Source of the DNA: Burkholderiaceae bacterium
GTDB lineage: Bacteria; Pseudomonadota; Gammaproteobacteria; Burkholderiales; Burkholderiaceae_C
Reading direction: 5' to 3'
Assembly: GCA_019751915.1 (NCBI GenBank)
Contig: JAIEMS010000006.1
Coordinates: forward strand, 80,978 to 144,977
Length of the DNA stretch: 64,000 nt
Below the pieces are notes generated by a model that was given only the letters and a program-made list of their open reading frames with translations, was not told the DNA's origin and made no database searches. The position numbers and the translations under genes were made by a program. Shown here in pieces: positions 9,535 through 18,070 of the stretch. Numbering within the stretch: position 1 is the first letter of the stretch; each line of letters opens with the position of its first letter.

Positions 9535-11301
9535 ATGACAATGCAAACGCACTCTGGCTCTGCGCTGCGCGAGCGCACCACAACGCCGCGTTCCAGCGCC
9601 TTGAAAATCCCTGCTTTGTTGGCTGCTACAGCCTTGCTCAGCGCTTGCGCTACCACGCCGCTGCCGACGTGGACTCGGATCGTAAAAATTCCGCCGCCGG
9701 TGGCGCAGCGCACCACGCCTGTGCCCACACCATTGGGTCAACCTGTGGTGGAGCCGTTGCCAGAGCCAACCACTGCACCAACAGTATGGCGAGAGGCTAG
9801 CCCAGAGAGTGCGCCTGTGGCGGCGCGTTTTCCGGATCCCGATGTTCGTTATGAAACACCGGGCTTGGCAGCGCAGCGGCACAGCTTTACTACCAATGCG
9901 GAGTCCGATCAGTGGTTACGCGACTTGACCGCATCTGCTTTGCCTACAAGGGCCGCGTTGTTGACTTTGGGGGCTTCGCAGCGGGGCGCGTCGTTGCACG
10001 CTTTGGTGCTGACCCGTGCCAAAGGCACTGACCCCAACAGCTTGGCCCAAAGCAACCGCCCTACCGTGTTATTGATTGGTCAGCAGCACGGTGATGAGCC
10101 TGCTGGCAGCGAGGCCTTGTTGGTGATTGCACAGGAGCTTGCGCGTGGCACATTGGCTCCTTTGTTGGAGCAAATCAACGTGGTGGTTGTGCCGCGTGCC
10201 AATCCCGATGGAGCACAGAGCGCCACCCGTGCCACCGCCAACGGTGCAGATATGAACCGTGACCATCTGTTGCTCCATACGCCTGAGGCGCAGGCATTGG
10301 CAGTGCTGGTGCACGACTACCGCCCTACCGTGGTGATAGATGCGCAAGAGTACCCTTGGGCGGGGGACTATTTGCAAAAGTTCAATGCCTTGCCACGCAG
10401 CGATGTTTTGTTGCAATACGCTGGCACCGCTAATGTCCACGAATTTTTACTCAAAGCCTCGCGCGAGTGGTACTACGAACCGATGCTCGGTGCGCTCCGA
10501 GCGCAGGGTTTGAGCACCGATTGGTACCACGCACCCTCGGCAGAACCTGGCGAGTTGCGTCTTGCAATGGGAGGCACTCAGCCCCATAACGCGCGCAATG
10601 TGAATGGCCTAAAAAATGCAATTAGCTTGGTGGTGGCGACGCGTGGCATTGGTTTAGGGCATGGCCACATTCAACGCCGCGTGCATGCACAGGTCACGGC
10701 CATTGGCAGTGCGCTGCGCAGCACTGCGGAACGCGCTGAGGCTTTGGAGCAGGTGCATTCGTTTGTGGTGCGCGAGACCGAGGCCCAAGTTTGCAAGAAC
10801 CAGATGTCCCTGAGCGTGGGCCTGACACTGGGTCAGCGCGATGTGGTAGCACTGAACCCCGATACCGGTGCGGACCAGACCTTGAGCGTGCAATGGGATT
10901 CGGCGCTGAGCTTGCGCCCGTTGCAGCTACGAACCCGTCCATGTGGTTACTGGTTGGCCGACAGCGCGACCAAGGCAGTCGAGCGCCTGCGGCTGCTCGG
11001 TGTCCGTGTACTGCGTGTGGCCGAGTCTGGTGCGGTACTGGCCGAGGTTTTTCAAGAAGTACCGCAGGAAGCGGCGGCACTTGCAGAGGGCGCTTTGCCA
11101 ACCAAGCTGGTACGCAGCGCTATAGACACGCCCGCCAACAGCTACTACGTACCACTCAACCAGCCGTTGGCCAATTTGGTGGTCGCTGCGCTAGAGGCCG
11201 ATACTCCCGATAGCTATTTCAGCCACCGACTGATTGATGGCTTGGCCGACTCAGCGCGGGTCGTGGCAACGCCCACGCTGATTTTTGATGATTTCGAATA
11301 A
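9535..11301 (+). CDS. M14-family zinc carboxypeptidase-like lipoprotein
   Basis: About 588 residues from ATG at 9535; the frame stays open upstream to 9370 but that stretch is not protein-like. The N-terminus has basic residues, a hydrophobic stretch and the lipobox LSAC (ALLAATALLSACATTP), so a lipoprotein is expected. The catalytic region shows the M14 zinc motif HxxE (VLLIGQQHGDEPAGSEALLV), followed by VVVPRANPDGAQ and GADMNRDHLLL as in succinylglutamate desuccinylase/carboxypeptidase relatives. The C-terminal 200 residues are less conserved. Its 3' end faces the decarboxylase gene 5 bp away. The substrate is unknown; peptide or cell-wall cleavage in the periplasm is plausible. Confidence 0.78.
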   Translation: MTMQTHSGSALRERTTTPRSSALKIPALLAATALLSACATTPLPTWTRIVKIPPPVAQRTTPVPTPLGQPVVEPLPEPTTAPTVWREASPESAPVAARFPDPDVRYETPGLAAQRHSFTTNAESDQWLRDLTASALPTRAALLTLGASQRGASLHALVLTRAKGTDPNSLAQSNRPTVLLIGQQHGDEPAGSEALLVIAQELARGTLAPLLEQINVVVVPRANPDGAQSATRATANGADMNRDHLLLHTPEAQALAVLVHDYRPTVVIDAQEYPWAGDYLQKFNALPRSDVLLQYAGTANVHEFLLKASREWYYEPMLGALRAQGLSTDWYHAPSAEPGELRLAMGGTQPHNARNVNGLKNAISLVVATRGIGLGHGHIQRRVHAQVTAIGSALRSTAERAEALEQVHSFVVRETEAQVCKNQMSLSVGLTLGQRDVVALNPDTGADQTLSVQWDSALSLRPLQLRTRPCGYWLADSATKAVERLRLLGVRVLRVAESGAVLAEVFQEVPQEAAALAEGALPTKLVRSAIDTPANSYYVPLNQPLANLVVAALEADTPDSYFSHRLIDGLADSARVVATPTLIFDDFE

Positions 11302-11306
11302 GCGCT

Positions 11307-13589
11307 CTAGCCCGCTGCTACGCAGTCTGCGTAGTAGCGCACGATGCCGTCGTCGCCGGTTTGTTCTACCAAGCCGTGAATGTCGGTTTCAAAGCCAGGG
11401 CACATCTTGGCAAATTCGCGCGAGAACTTGAGGTAATCCACAATTTTCTTGTTGAAAACTTCGCCCGGAATCAGCAGTGGAATGCCCGGTGGGTAAGGTG
11501 TGACCAAGCCGACGGTGATGCGTCCTTCGAGATCGTCAATGCCCACGCGCTCGGTGGTGCGGTGCGCGATGTGGGCATAGGCATCGCTGGGTTTCATGGC
11601 CGGTTGCAAGTCGGACAGGTACATCTCGGTGGTCAAGCGGGCAATGTCGTATTTAGCGTACATCTGGTGGACGTGTTGGCACAAATCGCGCAGGCCCATA
11701 CGCTCGTAAATTTTGTGCCGTTGGCAAAATTCGGGAAGAATGCGCCACATGGGCTGATTCTTCTCATAATCGTCCTTGAACTGCTGCAAGGCGGTGAGCA
11801 TGGTGTTCCAGCGGCCTTTGGTGATGCCGATGGTGAACATGATGAAGAAGCTGTAGAGGCCGGTTTTTTCGACCACCACGCCGTGCTCGGCCAAATACTT
11901 GGTGACGATGGAGGCTGGAATGCCCGTTTTGTCGAAGGCTCCGTCCAGATTCAAGCCGGGTGTGACGATGGTCGATTTGATCGGGTCCAGCATGTTAAAG
12001 CCGTCGGCCATCTGACCAAAGCCGTGCCACTTGCGCCCGGCTTTTTTGCTCTTGCTGTCGCTGCGAATGATCCAGTCTTCCGCACGGCCAATGCCCTCAT
12101 CGACCAGTTTGTCTGGCCCCCAGACCTTGAACCACCAGTCGTTTTTGCCAAATTCGTCTTCGACCTTCCGCATGGCCCGGCGAAAATCAAGCGCTTCCAA
12201 AATACTTTCTTCAACCAGCGCAGTGCCGCCCGGTGGCTCCATCATGGCAGCGGCCACGTCGCAACTGGCAATGATGCTGTATTGCGGGCTGGTGCTGGTG
12301 TGCATCAGGTACGCTTCGTTGAACAGGTGGCGATCAAGTTTGGTGTCTTGCGAGTCTTGCACCAGCACGTGGCTGGCTTGGCTGATGCCGGCCAGCAGTT
12401 TGTGGATCGATTGCGTGGCATACACCACCGAGTGCTTGGGCCGCGCGCGCTTTTTGCCCATCGCATGGTAAGCACCGTAAAAAGGGTGAAATGCCGCGTG
12501 CGGCAGCCAAGCCTCGTCAAAGTGCAGGTTTTCGACATAGCCGTCGAGCATGGTCTTGATTCTTTCGGTGTTGTAGAGCACACCGTCGTAGGTCGATTGC
12601 GTGAGCGTCAGCACGCGTGGCTTGACCTTTTTGGCATCGACACCCTTGAGCAAGGGGTTGGCGCGAATTTTGGCTTGGATCGCTTCTGGCTCGAATTCGC
12701 TTTGCGGAATCGGCCCGATGATGCCAAAGTGGTTGCGCGTAGGCTTCATGAACACCGGAATGGCTCCGGTCATGATGATGCTGTGCAAAATCGACTTGTG
12801 GCAGTTGCGATCGACCACCACCACATCGCCCGGCGCTACCGTGTGGTGCCAGACGATTTTGTTGCTGGTGCTGGTGCCGTTGGTGACAAAAAAGCAGTGG
12901 TCGGCATTGAAGATGCGGGCGGCGTTGCGTTCGCTTTCGCCAATGGCACCGTTGTGGTCAAGCAGTTGGCCCAGTTCTTCCACGGCATTGCAGACATCGG
13001 CGCGCAGCATGTTCTCGCCGTAGAACTGGTGGTACATCTGCCCGACCGGGCTTTTCAAAAATGCCACCCCGCCCGAGTGACCGGGGCAATGCCAACTGTA
13101 GGAGCCGTCTTCGGCGTAGTCGAGCAAGGCTTTGAAAAACGGTGGCTGCACCCCTTCGAGGTAGCTCTTGGCCTCGCGGATGATGTGGCGTGCCACGAAT
13201 TCGGGCGTGTCCTCAAACATGTGGATAAAACCGTGCAGCTCGCGCAAGATGTCGTTGGGCAAGTGGCGGCTGGTTTTGGTTTCGCCATGCACGTAGATGG
13301 GCACATCGGCGTTCTTGCGGCGCACTTCTTCAATGAAAGCGCGCAGGCTCAAAACAATCGGGTCGAGTCCGGAGCCGAGGGTGAATTCTTCATCGTCAAT
13401 CGACAAAATAAAAGCGCTGGCCCGGCTTTGTTGTTGGGCAAACTGGCTTAAATCGCCGTAACTGGTGACACCCAATACCTCAAAACCTTCGGTTTCTATG
13501 GCCTGCGCTAACGCACGAATGCCCAGCCCGGAAGTATTTTCGGAGCGGTAGTCTTCATCAATGATGATGATGGGGAAACGAAATTTCAT
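11307..13589 (-). CDS. Orn/Lys/Arg decarboxylase (class III PLP fold)
   Basis: About 760 residues from ATG at 13589 (MKFRFPIII), preceded by AAAGG; an in-frame ATG at 13616 lacks a site. The protein has the N-terminal wing (receiver-like fold), the PLP domain with the Schiff-base lysine in TQSIHKLLAGISQ, the VTNGTSTSNK and CHKSILHS motifs, and the C-terminal domain. These are full-length features of the large inducible or biosynthetic decarboxylases of ornithine, lysine or arginine, which make polyamines or consume protons in acid. The substrate cannot be decided by eye; Burkholderiales annotations often say arginine or lysine. It is monocistronic. Confidence 0.9.
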   Translation of the reverse strand: MKFRFPIIIIDEDYRSENTSGLGIRALAQAIETEGFEVLGVTSYGDLSQFAQQQSRASAFILSIDDEEFTLGSGLDPIVLSLRAFIEEVRRKNADVPIYVHGETKTSRHLPNDILRELHGFIHMFEDTPEFVARHIIREAKSYLEGVQPPFFKALLDYAEDGSYSWHCPGHSGGVAFLKSPVGQMYHQFYGENMLRADVCNAVEELGQLLDHNGAIGESERNAARIFNADHCFFVTNGTSTSNKIVWHHTVAPGDVVVVDRNCHKSILHSIIMTGAIPVFMKPTRNHFGIIGPIPQSEFEPEAIQAKIRANPLLKGVDAKKVKPRVLTLTQSTYDGVLYNTERIKTMLDGYVENLHFDEAWLPHAAFHPFYGAYHAMGKKRARPKHSVVYATQSIHKLLAGISQASHVLVQDSQDTKLDRHLFNEAYLMHTSTSPQYSIIASCDVAAAMMEPPGGTALVEESILEALDFRRAMRKVEDEFGKNDWWFKVWGPDKLVDEGIGRAEDWIIRSDSKSKKAGRKWHGFGQMADGFNMLDPIKSTIVTPGLNLDGAFDKTGIPASIVTKYLAEHGVVVEKTGLYSFFIMFTIGITKGRWNTMLTALQQFKDDYEKNQPMWRILPEFCQRHKIYERMGLRDLCQHVHQMYAKYDIARLTTEMYLSDLQPAMKPSDAYAHIAHRTTERVGIDDLEGRITVGLVTPYPPGIPLLIPGEVFNKKIVDYLKFSREFAKMCPGFETDIHGLVEQTGDDGIVRYYADCVAAG

Positions 13590-13742
13590 GGCGACCTTTG
13601 GCAAGCAGGGCGTCACCGCCCGAAAAACAAAAATAGGCGGGAAGTGTAAAGAACAAAAAAGACAAAGGTGTTTTGCTCTGCGGCGATACTTTTAGCGCCG
13701 TAGGGTCTCGGCGTGGTGGGTAAGGCCTGAGACAATCGGACT

Positions 13743-15173
13743 ATGAGCGATCTGAACGACAAACCAAGCCCTTACCCCTGCGACTGGCTGGAGGTGCATT
13801 CCCTTGACCTAGACGCACAAGGCGTTGCCCGCAAGCCCGATGGCAAGGTGGTCTTTATCGACGGTGCCTTACCGTTCGAGTGGGTCACAGCCAACACCCA
13901 CCGCAAAAAGAACAATTGGGAGCAAGCCAGCCTGACGGCGGTTCACCGCGAATCCTCCCAGCGCGTGCAGCCCGGCTGCCCCCACTTTGGCCTGCATTCG
14001 GGTTCTTGTGGTGGCTGCAAGATGCAGCATTTGCATATTGGTGCCCAAGTGGCTGTTAAGCAACGGGTGCTGGAAGATAACCTGTGGCATTTGGCCCGCG
14101 TCAAGCCAGAGACCATGCTGCGGCCGATTGAAGGCCCGGCGTGGGGCTACCGCTACCGAGCGCGTTTATCGGTGCGCCACGTTGTCAAAAAGGGCGCGGT
14201 GTTGGTGGGGTTTCATGAGCGCAAGAGCCGCTATGTGGCCGATATGCAGGTCTGCCCAGTGCTGCCCCCCCATGTCAATGCCATGTTGATGCCGCTGCGC
14301 GCATTGATTGCCCAGATGCAGGCCCGTGATACGTGCCCCCAAATTGAATTGGCCTGCGGCGACAGTGTGACCGCGCTGGTACTGCGCCATCTGGAGCCTT
14401 TGTCCGAGGTCGATTTGGCCAGTTTGCGCGCCTTTGCCGCCGAGCACGGTGTGCAATGGTGGTTGCAATCGAAAGGGCCAGAGACGGTCAAATTGCTCGA
14501 TGAAGGCGGCCCGCAACTGTCGTACGCCCTGCCCGAGTTTGGCATCACCATGCCGTTCAAACCGACCGACTTCACCCAAGTCAATCCGCATATCAATCGG
14601 GTATTGGTGTCGCGGGCGCTGCGCCTACTGAATGTGCAAAAAACCGAGCGCGTGATTGATTGGTTTTGTGGTTTGGGTAACTTTACCCTGCCTTTGGCAA
14701 CGCAAGCGCGCGAGGTGCTGGGCATTGAGGGCAGCGAGGCGCTGGTAGCCCGTTCGCGGGAAAATTATGCATCTAATCAGGCACAAGCCCTTGGAAGACA
14801 AGGATTAGCTGCTACTAATTTCGTAGTAAGAAATCTGTTTGAAATGACCCCAGAGATGCTCATTGCCGATGGCGCAGCGGACAAGTGGTTGGTCGATCCA
14901 CCGCGCGAAGGCGCTTTTGCGCTGTCTAAAGCGTTGGCCGACATTGAGCAAGCGCGTATCGGTGCCGAAGGTGCGGCCCCGCTACCCGCCGGTGCTGAAA
15001 ATTGGAAGCCGCCCCAACGCATTGTGTATGTGAGTTGCAACCCGGCCACGCTGGCGCGCGATGCCGGGTTATTGGTCAACTTGGCAGGCTACCGTTGCAC
15101 GGCTGCGGGTATGGTCAATATGTTCCCGCACACGGCGCACGTTGAAAGCATCGCGGTGTTTGAGCGCGCTTGA
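13743..15173 (+). CDS. rlmD: 23S rRNA (uracil-1939-C5)-methyltransferase RlmD
   Basis: 476 residues. An N-terminal TRAM-like part is followed by the 4Fe-4S cysteine cluster (C79, C89, C92 in [15 protein letters not shown], with a further Cys near CPVLPPH), then an AdoMet Rossmann domain ([14 protein letters not shown]) with DPPREGA and the catalytic Cys motif [13 protein letters not shown]. Together these identify the RumA/RlmD family, which makes m5U1939 in 23S rRNA. Residues about 340-357 ([18 protein letters not shown]) are encoded by an antisense copy of the dispersed 52-bp repeat, between two conserved parts of the methyltransferase fold, and are AT-richer than the rest. Confidence 0.93.
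   Translation: MSDLNDKPSPYPCDWLEVHSLDLDAQGVARKPDGKVVFIDGALPFEWVTANTHRKKNNWEQASLTAVHRESSQRVQPGCPHFGLHSGSCGGCKMQHLHIGAQVAVKQRVLEDNLWHLARVKPETMLRPIEGPAWGYRYRARLSVRHVVKKGAVLVGFHERKSRYVADMQVCPVLPPHVNAMLMPLRALIAQMQARDTCPQIELACGDSVTALVLRHLEPLSEVDLASLRAFAAEHGVQWWLQSKGPETVKLLDEGGPQLSYALPEFGITMPFKPTDFTQVNPHINRVLVSRALRLLNVQKTERVIDWFCGLGNFTLPLATQAREVLGIEGSEALVARSRENYASNQAQALGRQGLAATNFVVRNLFEMTPEMLIADGAADKWLVDPPREGAFALSKALADIEQARIGAEGAAPLPAGAENWKPPQRIVYVSCNPATLARDAGLLVNLAGYRCTAAGMVNMFPHTAHVESIAVFERA
14762..14813 (-). repeat. Dispersed 52-bp repeat, copy 1 (inside rlmD)
   Basis: Read on the minus strand this aligns without gaps to the copy at 28705-28756, 33 of 52 positions identical by my hand count, including CTTG, GGGCT and CTGATT. 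It lies inside rlmD, antisense to the gene, with repeat base 1 opposite a third codon position. Confidence 0.7.
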
Positions 15174-15202
15174 GAATGGATGCCAAGCGCACAGGCTTGG
15201 CA

Positions 15203-15571
15203 TCAGCTGCGGTTGCCGTGCGAATTGTTCATTTCCGTCTCGATCGAAGGATCGGGACGCTCGGGCTTTTCAGGTTTGACGGCCTTGCCTAGCAGCGAGG
15301 GCGAGCCGTCAATTTTGTTTTCGCGCATGTACGAATCCATCTCTTTCCAGCCGTTAAAGACGGAGGCCTTGGGCGCTTTGGGATTGAGCGTATAGCAGTC
15401 CTCCAAGCCGCGCATGGCATGGCGGCAAGCGCCACCGACGGCCTTGGCATCGGCATCGCGTTGGACGACACGGGGGTCGGGGCTGATTCCCGGAATGTCG
15501 CAGCCGACAAGCAGCAACAACACAAAAGCTGCGGCAGAACGTGGCGGCATATTGGGTGCTTTCTGAAACAT
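15203..15571 (-). CDS. Small hypothetical lipoprotein
   Basis: 122 residues with a hydrophobic N-terminus ending in the lipobox LLVGC (AAAFVLLLLVGCDIPG), so probably a lipid-anchored envelope protein. The mature part holds two cysteines (GGACRHAMRGLEDCYTLNPKAPKASVFNGWKEMDSYMRENKI) and ends in a Pro/Glu-rich tail. An alternative start is ATG at 15550. I do not recognise a function. The CRHAMRGLEDCY...FNGWKEMDSYM segment looks structured and may be conserved among relatives. It is convergent with rlmD and downstream of the BI-1 gene, separated by its terminator. Confidence 0.7.
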   Translation of the reverse strand: MFQKAPNMPPRSAAAFVLLLLVGCDIPGISPDPRVVQRDADAKAVGGACRHAMRGLEDCYTLNPKAPKASVFNGWKEMDSYMRENKIDGSPSLLGKAVKPEKPERPDPSIETEMNNSHGNRS

Positions 15572-15628
15572 GTCTTGCCATTATCGGCAGCCAGTGCCAA
15601 GGGTTGAGCCTTATCCATGCGCTGGGCA

Positions 15629-15654
15629 TAAAAAAAGGCTCCTGACGGAGCCTT
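15629..15654 (-). terminator. Rho-independent terminator of the BI-1 family gene
   Basis: A perfect 8-bp stem (AAGGCTCC / GGAGCCTT, loop TGAC), followed on the minus strand by a run of seven T. It lies 26 bp after the stop codon of the gene at 15680-16384. Confidence 0.88.
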
Positions 15655-15679
15655 GGGTGCAGTGCCGAAGCACAGCAAT

Positions 15680-16384
15680 TTAGTCGCGCTCACCACCCAT
15701 GATGCCCAAGAGGGCCAGCAGGCTCTGGAAGACATTGAAGATGTCCATATACAAGGCCAGCGTAGCGCTGATGTAATTGGTTTCGCCGCCGTCGATGATC
15801 TGCTTGAGGTCGTACAGCATGTAGGCGCTAAAAATGCCGATGGCGAGCATCGAAATGACCATCATGCCGACCGAGGAGCCGACAAACACGTTGATGACCG
15901 CACCGACCATCAGCACCAGTGCGCCGACCATCAGCCATTTGCCCATGCCCGACAGATCGCGCTTGATGACGCTGGCAAGGCTTGCCATGACAAAAAACAC
16001 GCCTGCTGTACCGGCAAAAGCCGTCATCACCAAATCGGTACCGTTTTTAAAGCCCAGCACCGTACCAATCATGCGCGAGAGCATCAAGCCCATGAAGAAG
16101 GTAAATGCCAGCAGCACTGGAACCCCAGCGGCAGAGTTTTTGGTTTTTTCGATGGCATACATGAAGCCAAAAGCGCCGGCCATGAAGACGATCATGCCAA
16201 TGCCGCCGGTCAGCGCAGCGGTGATGCCGGTGGCTACGCCAATCCAAGCGCCCAGCACGGTGGGCACCAAACTCAAGGCCAGTAGCCAATAGGTATTGCG
16301 CAACACTTTTTGGCGTTGCTCTTGCGAAGAAATGCCATAGCCATAGTCCGCAGAGGAGTGGATGGCCGTTACACGGTCGTTCAT
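15680..16384 (-). CDS. Bax inhibitor-1 / YccA family membrane protein
   Basis: About 234 residues from ATG at 16384, chosen because AGGAGAG lies 6 bases upstream; the frame also has an ATG at 16420 without a site. After a short soluble N-terminus (YGISSQEQRQKVLRNTYWLLALSLVPTVLGAWIG) there are seven hydrophobic segments, the BI-1 fold. The C-terminal part LYDLKQIIDGGETNYISATLALYMDIFNVFQSLLALLG is characteristic (YDxxxI...G..DYI..AL.LYLDIIN.F..LL). In E. coli the relative YccA interacts with the FtsH protease; the exact role here is unknown. Confidence 0.92.
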   Translation of the reverse strand: MNDRVTAIHSSADYGYGISSQEQRQKVLRNTYWLLALSLVPTVLGAWIGVATGITAALTGGIGMIVFMAGAFGFMYAIEKTKNSAAGVPVLLAFTFFMGLMLSRMIGTVLGFKNGTDLVMTAFAGTAGVFFVMASLASVIKRDLSGMGKWLMVGALVLMVGAVINVFVGSSVGMMVISMLAIGIFSAYMLYDLKQIIDGGETNYISATLALYMDIFNVFQSLLALLGIMGGERD

Positions 16385-17004
16385 AAAGTCTCTCCTGAGT
16401 GACCTGCACAGCGCAGGCATTCAGATTCTAGATGGTGATGCGGCTCTGGAATGCAACCCCTTGCTGGAGTCTTTGGCTTTTGTAGGGGCTTTGGGCTAGA
16501 TGTGCCATGGCGGCGAGGGCTGTTGCAGCATGCTCGGGTGGCATGCGCACTTTGTCTTTTCAGCGACAATTACCCCTTCGGGATCCGTACCTATCGGCGC
16601 GGCTTTTTGCGCCTCGTTGGCTGGGTCTGTGCGATGGTTGCCAAGGGACAAGCCGACAGCGGTGAGGTGGTGTTGTTTGACCAACCTCAGACGCTGTGGC
16701 GCGGCGCACGTTTAAAGTGCTGATCCAAGCAGGAAATTTGCTTTCCTGCGCTCAATTTAACCGGATTGAACATGGGGTCTTCAATTTTTCGTTCTATCAC
16801 CGCACAACGCAGGATCACACTGCATTCCGTGGGTGTGTGATAGCAACCACAATGGCGGGATTCATTGGGGTTGTCCATCGAACGAAATTTTGGCCCATGT
16901 TTCAATGCACGCGCCTTCGGAGGCGACTTTGGAAGATGTTGCCTTCTCCTAAAACAGTTCTATTCCCCTGAAGGGGGATGTTTTTTAACCGAAGTTGGTC
17001 TTAG
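16385..17004. other. Gene-poor stretch with one weak ORF and two hairpins
   Basis: No gene can be firmly supported here. A plus-strand frame 16451-16723 (90 residues, ending FDQPQTLWRGARLKC) has GC-rich third positions in its second half, as if it were a short real gene or the tail of a decayed one, but it matches no family I recognise. A hairpin (GCAGGAAA / TTTCCTGC) follows at 16729-16749 and could end it. The remainder to 17004, including a short CGCC-TTCG-GGCG hairpin near 16910-16924, holds nothing recognisable. Confidence 0.5.
16963..16986 (+). terminator. Terminator-like hairpin upstream of the HD-GYP regulator
   Basis: TCCCC-TGAA-GGGGA followed by ATG and six T, ending 18 bp before the start codon at 17005. 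It could end an upstream transcript or attenuate expression of the regulator. The stem is short, so this is tentative. Confidence 0.45.
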
Positions 17005-18057
17005 ATGAACGCTGCATCACTGCGTATTTTGGTGGTTGACGACGAGCCAGACAATCTGTTGTTGATTCGCCAAGCCCTGCGTCGACTCGGTTACACCGGA
17101 TGCGTGGTCGAAACCGACCCGGTGCAGGCGGTGGCACGTTTTCATGCCGAGCACTTCGATCTGGTGCTGCTGGACTACAACATGCCGGGCATGTCGGGTC
17201 TGGAGGTGCTGTCGGCCATTGCCGACAAAGCCCGCGCAGAGCAAGTCTCTGTGGTGATGGTCACCGCCCAAGGAGACCGCGACACCCGGTTGCAAACCCT
17301 GCGGGCCGGTGCCAAAGATTTTTTGGCAAAACCCATCGATTTGGCCGAACTGTCGATTCGGGTGCAAAACCTGCTCGAAACGCGCAGCTTGCATTTGGCG
17401 CTGCGCAACACCAATTTGCACCTTGAAGCGGTGGTCAATGACCGCACCCGCGAGCTGCACACCACCCGGCTAGAGATCATCCGGCGGTTGGCCCGCGCCG
17501 CCGAGTACCGTGACAACGAGACGGGCATCCATGTGCAACGCATGAGTTTGTATGCCGAAGCCATTGGCCGCCGCTTGGGGCTGCCAGCCCACGATCTGGA
17601 CTTGCTGCTCAATGCTAGCCCGATGCACGATTTAGGAAAAATCGGTATCTCTGACCTGATTTTGCTCAAGCCGGGCAAGCTGACACCGGAAGAATTTACC
17701 GTCATGCAGCAGCACACCACCATCGGCGCTAGCATCATGGATGGCCACGACTCAGAGTTGCTGCGCACGGCCCACGATATTGCCCTGTCCCACCACGAGC
17801 GTTGGAATGGCACTGGCTACCCCCACGGCTTGGCAGGCGAGGCCATTCCGCTGATGGCCCGCATTGCTTCTGTGGCCGATGTGTTTGATGCACTGACGAT
17901 GGTGCGGCCTTACAAAAAAGCGTGGGATATTGAGCAAGCCCGCCAAGAAATCGTTCATATGACCGGCACCCACTTTGACCCCGAGATCGCAGCCGCGTTT
18001 CAAGCTTGTTTTAGTGAAATTCTTGACATCCGGGCTGCCAACCCAGACCACGCCTGA
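17005..18057 (+). CDS. Response regulator with HD-GYP c-di-GMP phosphodiesterase domain
   Basis: 350 residues: a receiver (about 7-125: VVDDEPDNLLL, LVLLDYNMPGMSG, Lys in LAKPIDL), a coiled linker (NLHLEAVVNDRTRELHTTRLEIIRRL), then HD-GYP (about 155-340) with NETGIHVQRM, MHDLGKIGI, HHERWNGTGYPHGLAGEAIP and VADVFDAL. The HD and GYP residues are intact, so hydrolysis of c-di-GMP is expected. This is the RpfG-like layout. It is followed 13 bp later by a hybrid kinase that probably controls it. Confidence 0.93.
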   Translation: MNAASLRILVVDDEPDNLLLIRQALRRLGYTGCVVETDPVQAVARFHAEHFDLVLLDYNMPGMSGLEVLSAIADKARAEQVSVVMVTAQGDRDTRLQTLRAGAKDFLAKPIDLAELSIRVQNLLETRSLHLALRNTNLHLEAVVNDRTRELHTTRLEIIRRLARAAEYRDNETGIHVQRMSLYAEAIGRRLGLPAHDLDLLLNASPMHDLGKIGISDLILLKPGKLTPEEFTVMQQHTTIGASIMDGHDSELLRTAHDIALSHHERWNGTGYPHGLAGEAIPLMARIASVADVFDALTMVRPYKKAWDIEQARQEIVHMTGTHFDPEIAAAFQACFSEILDIRAANPDHA

Positions 18058-18070
18058 AAGCCCTTCTGCG

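Noticed and set aside
11361..13451. A 696-codon plus-strand open frame opposite the decarboxylase gene
   Set aside because: Antisense shadow of a well-supported PLP enzyme; the translation has no recognisable domains and is typical of GC-rich mirror frames.
16687..16971. Overlapping short frames on both strands near 16.7-16.97 kb
   Set aside because: Short, composition is not coding-like, no ribosome site and no recognisable motif.
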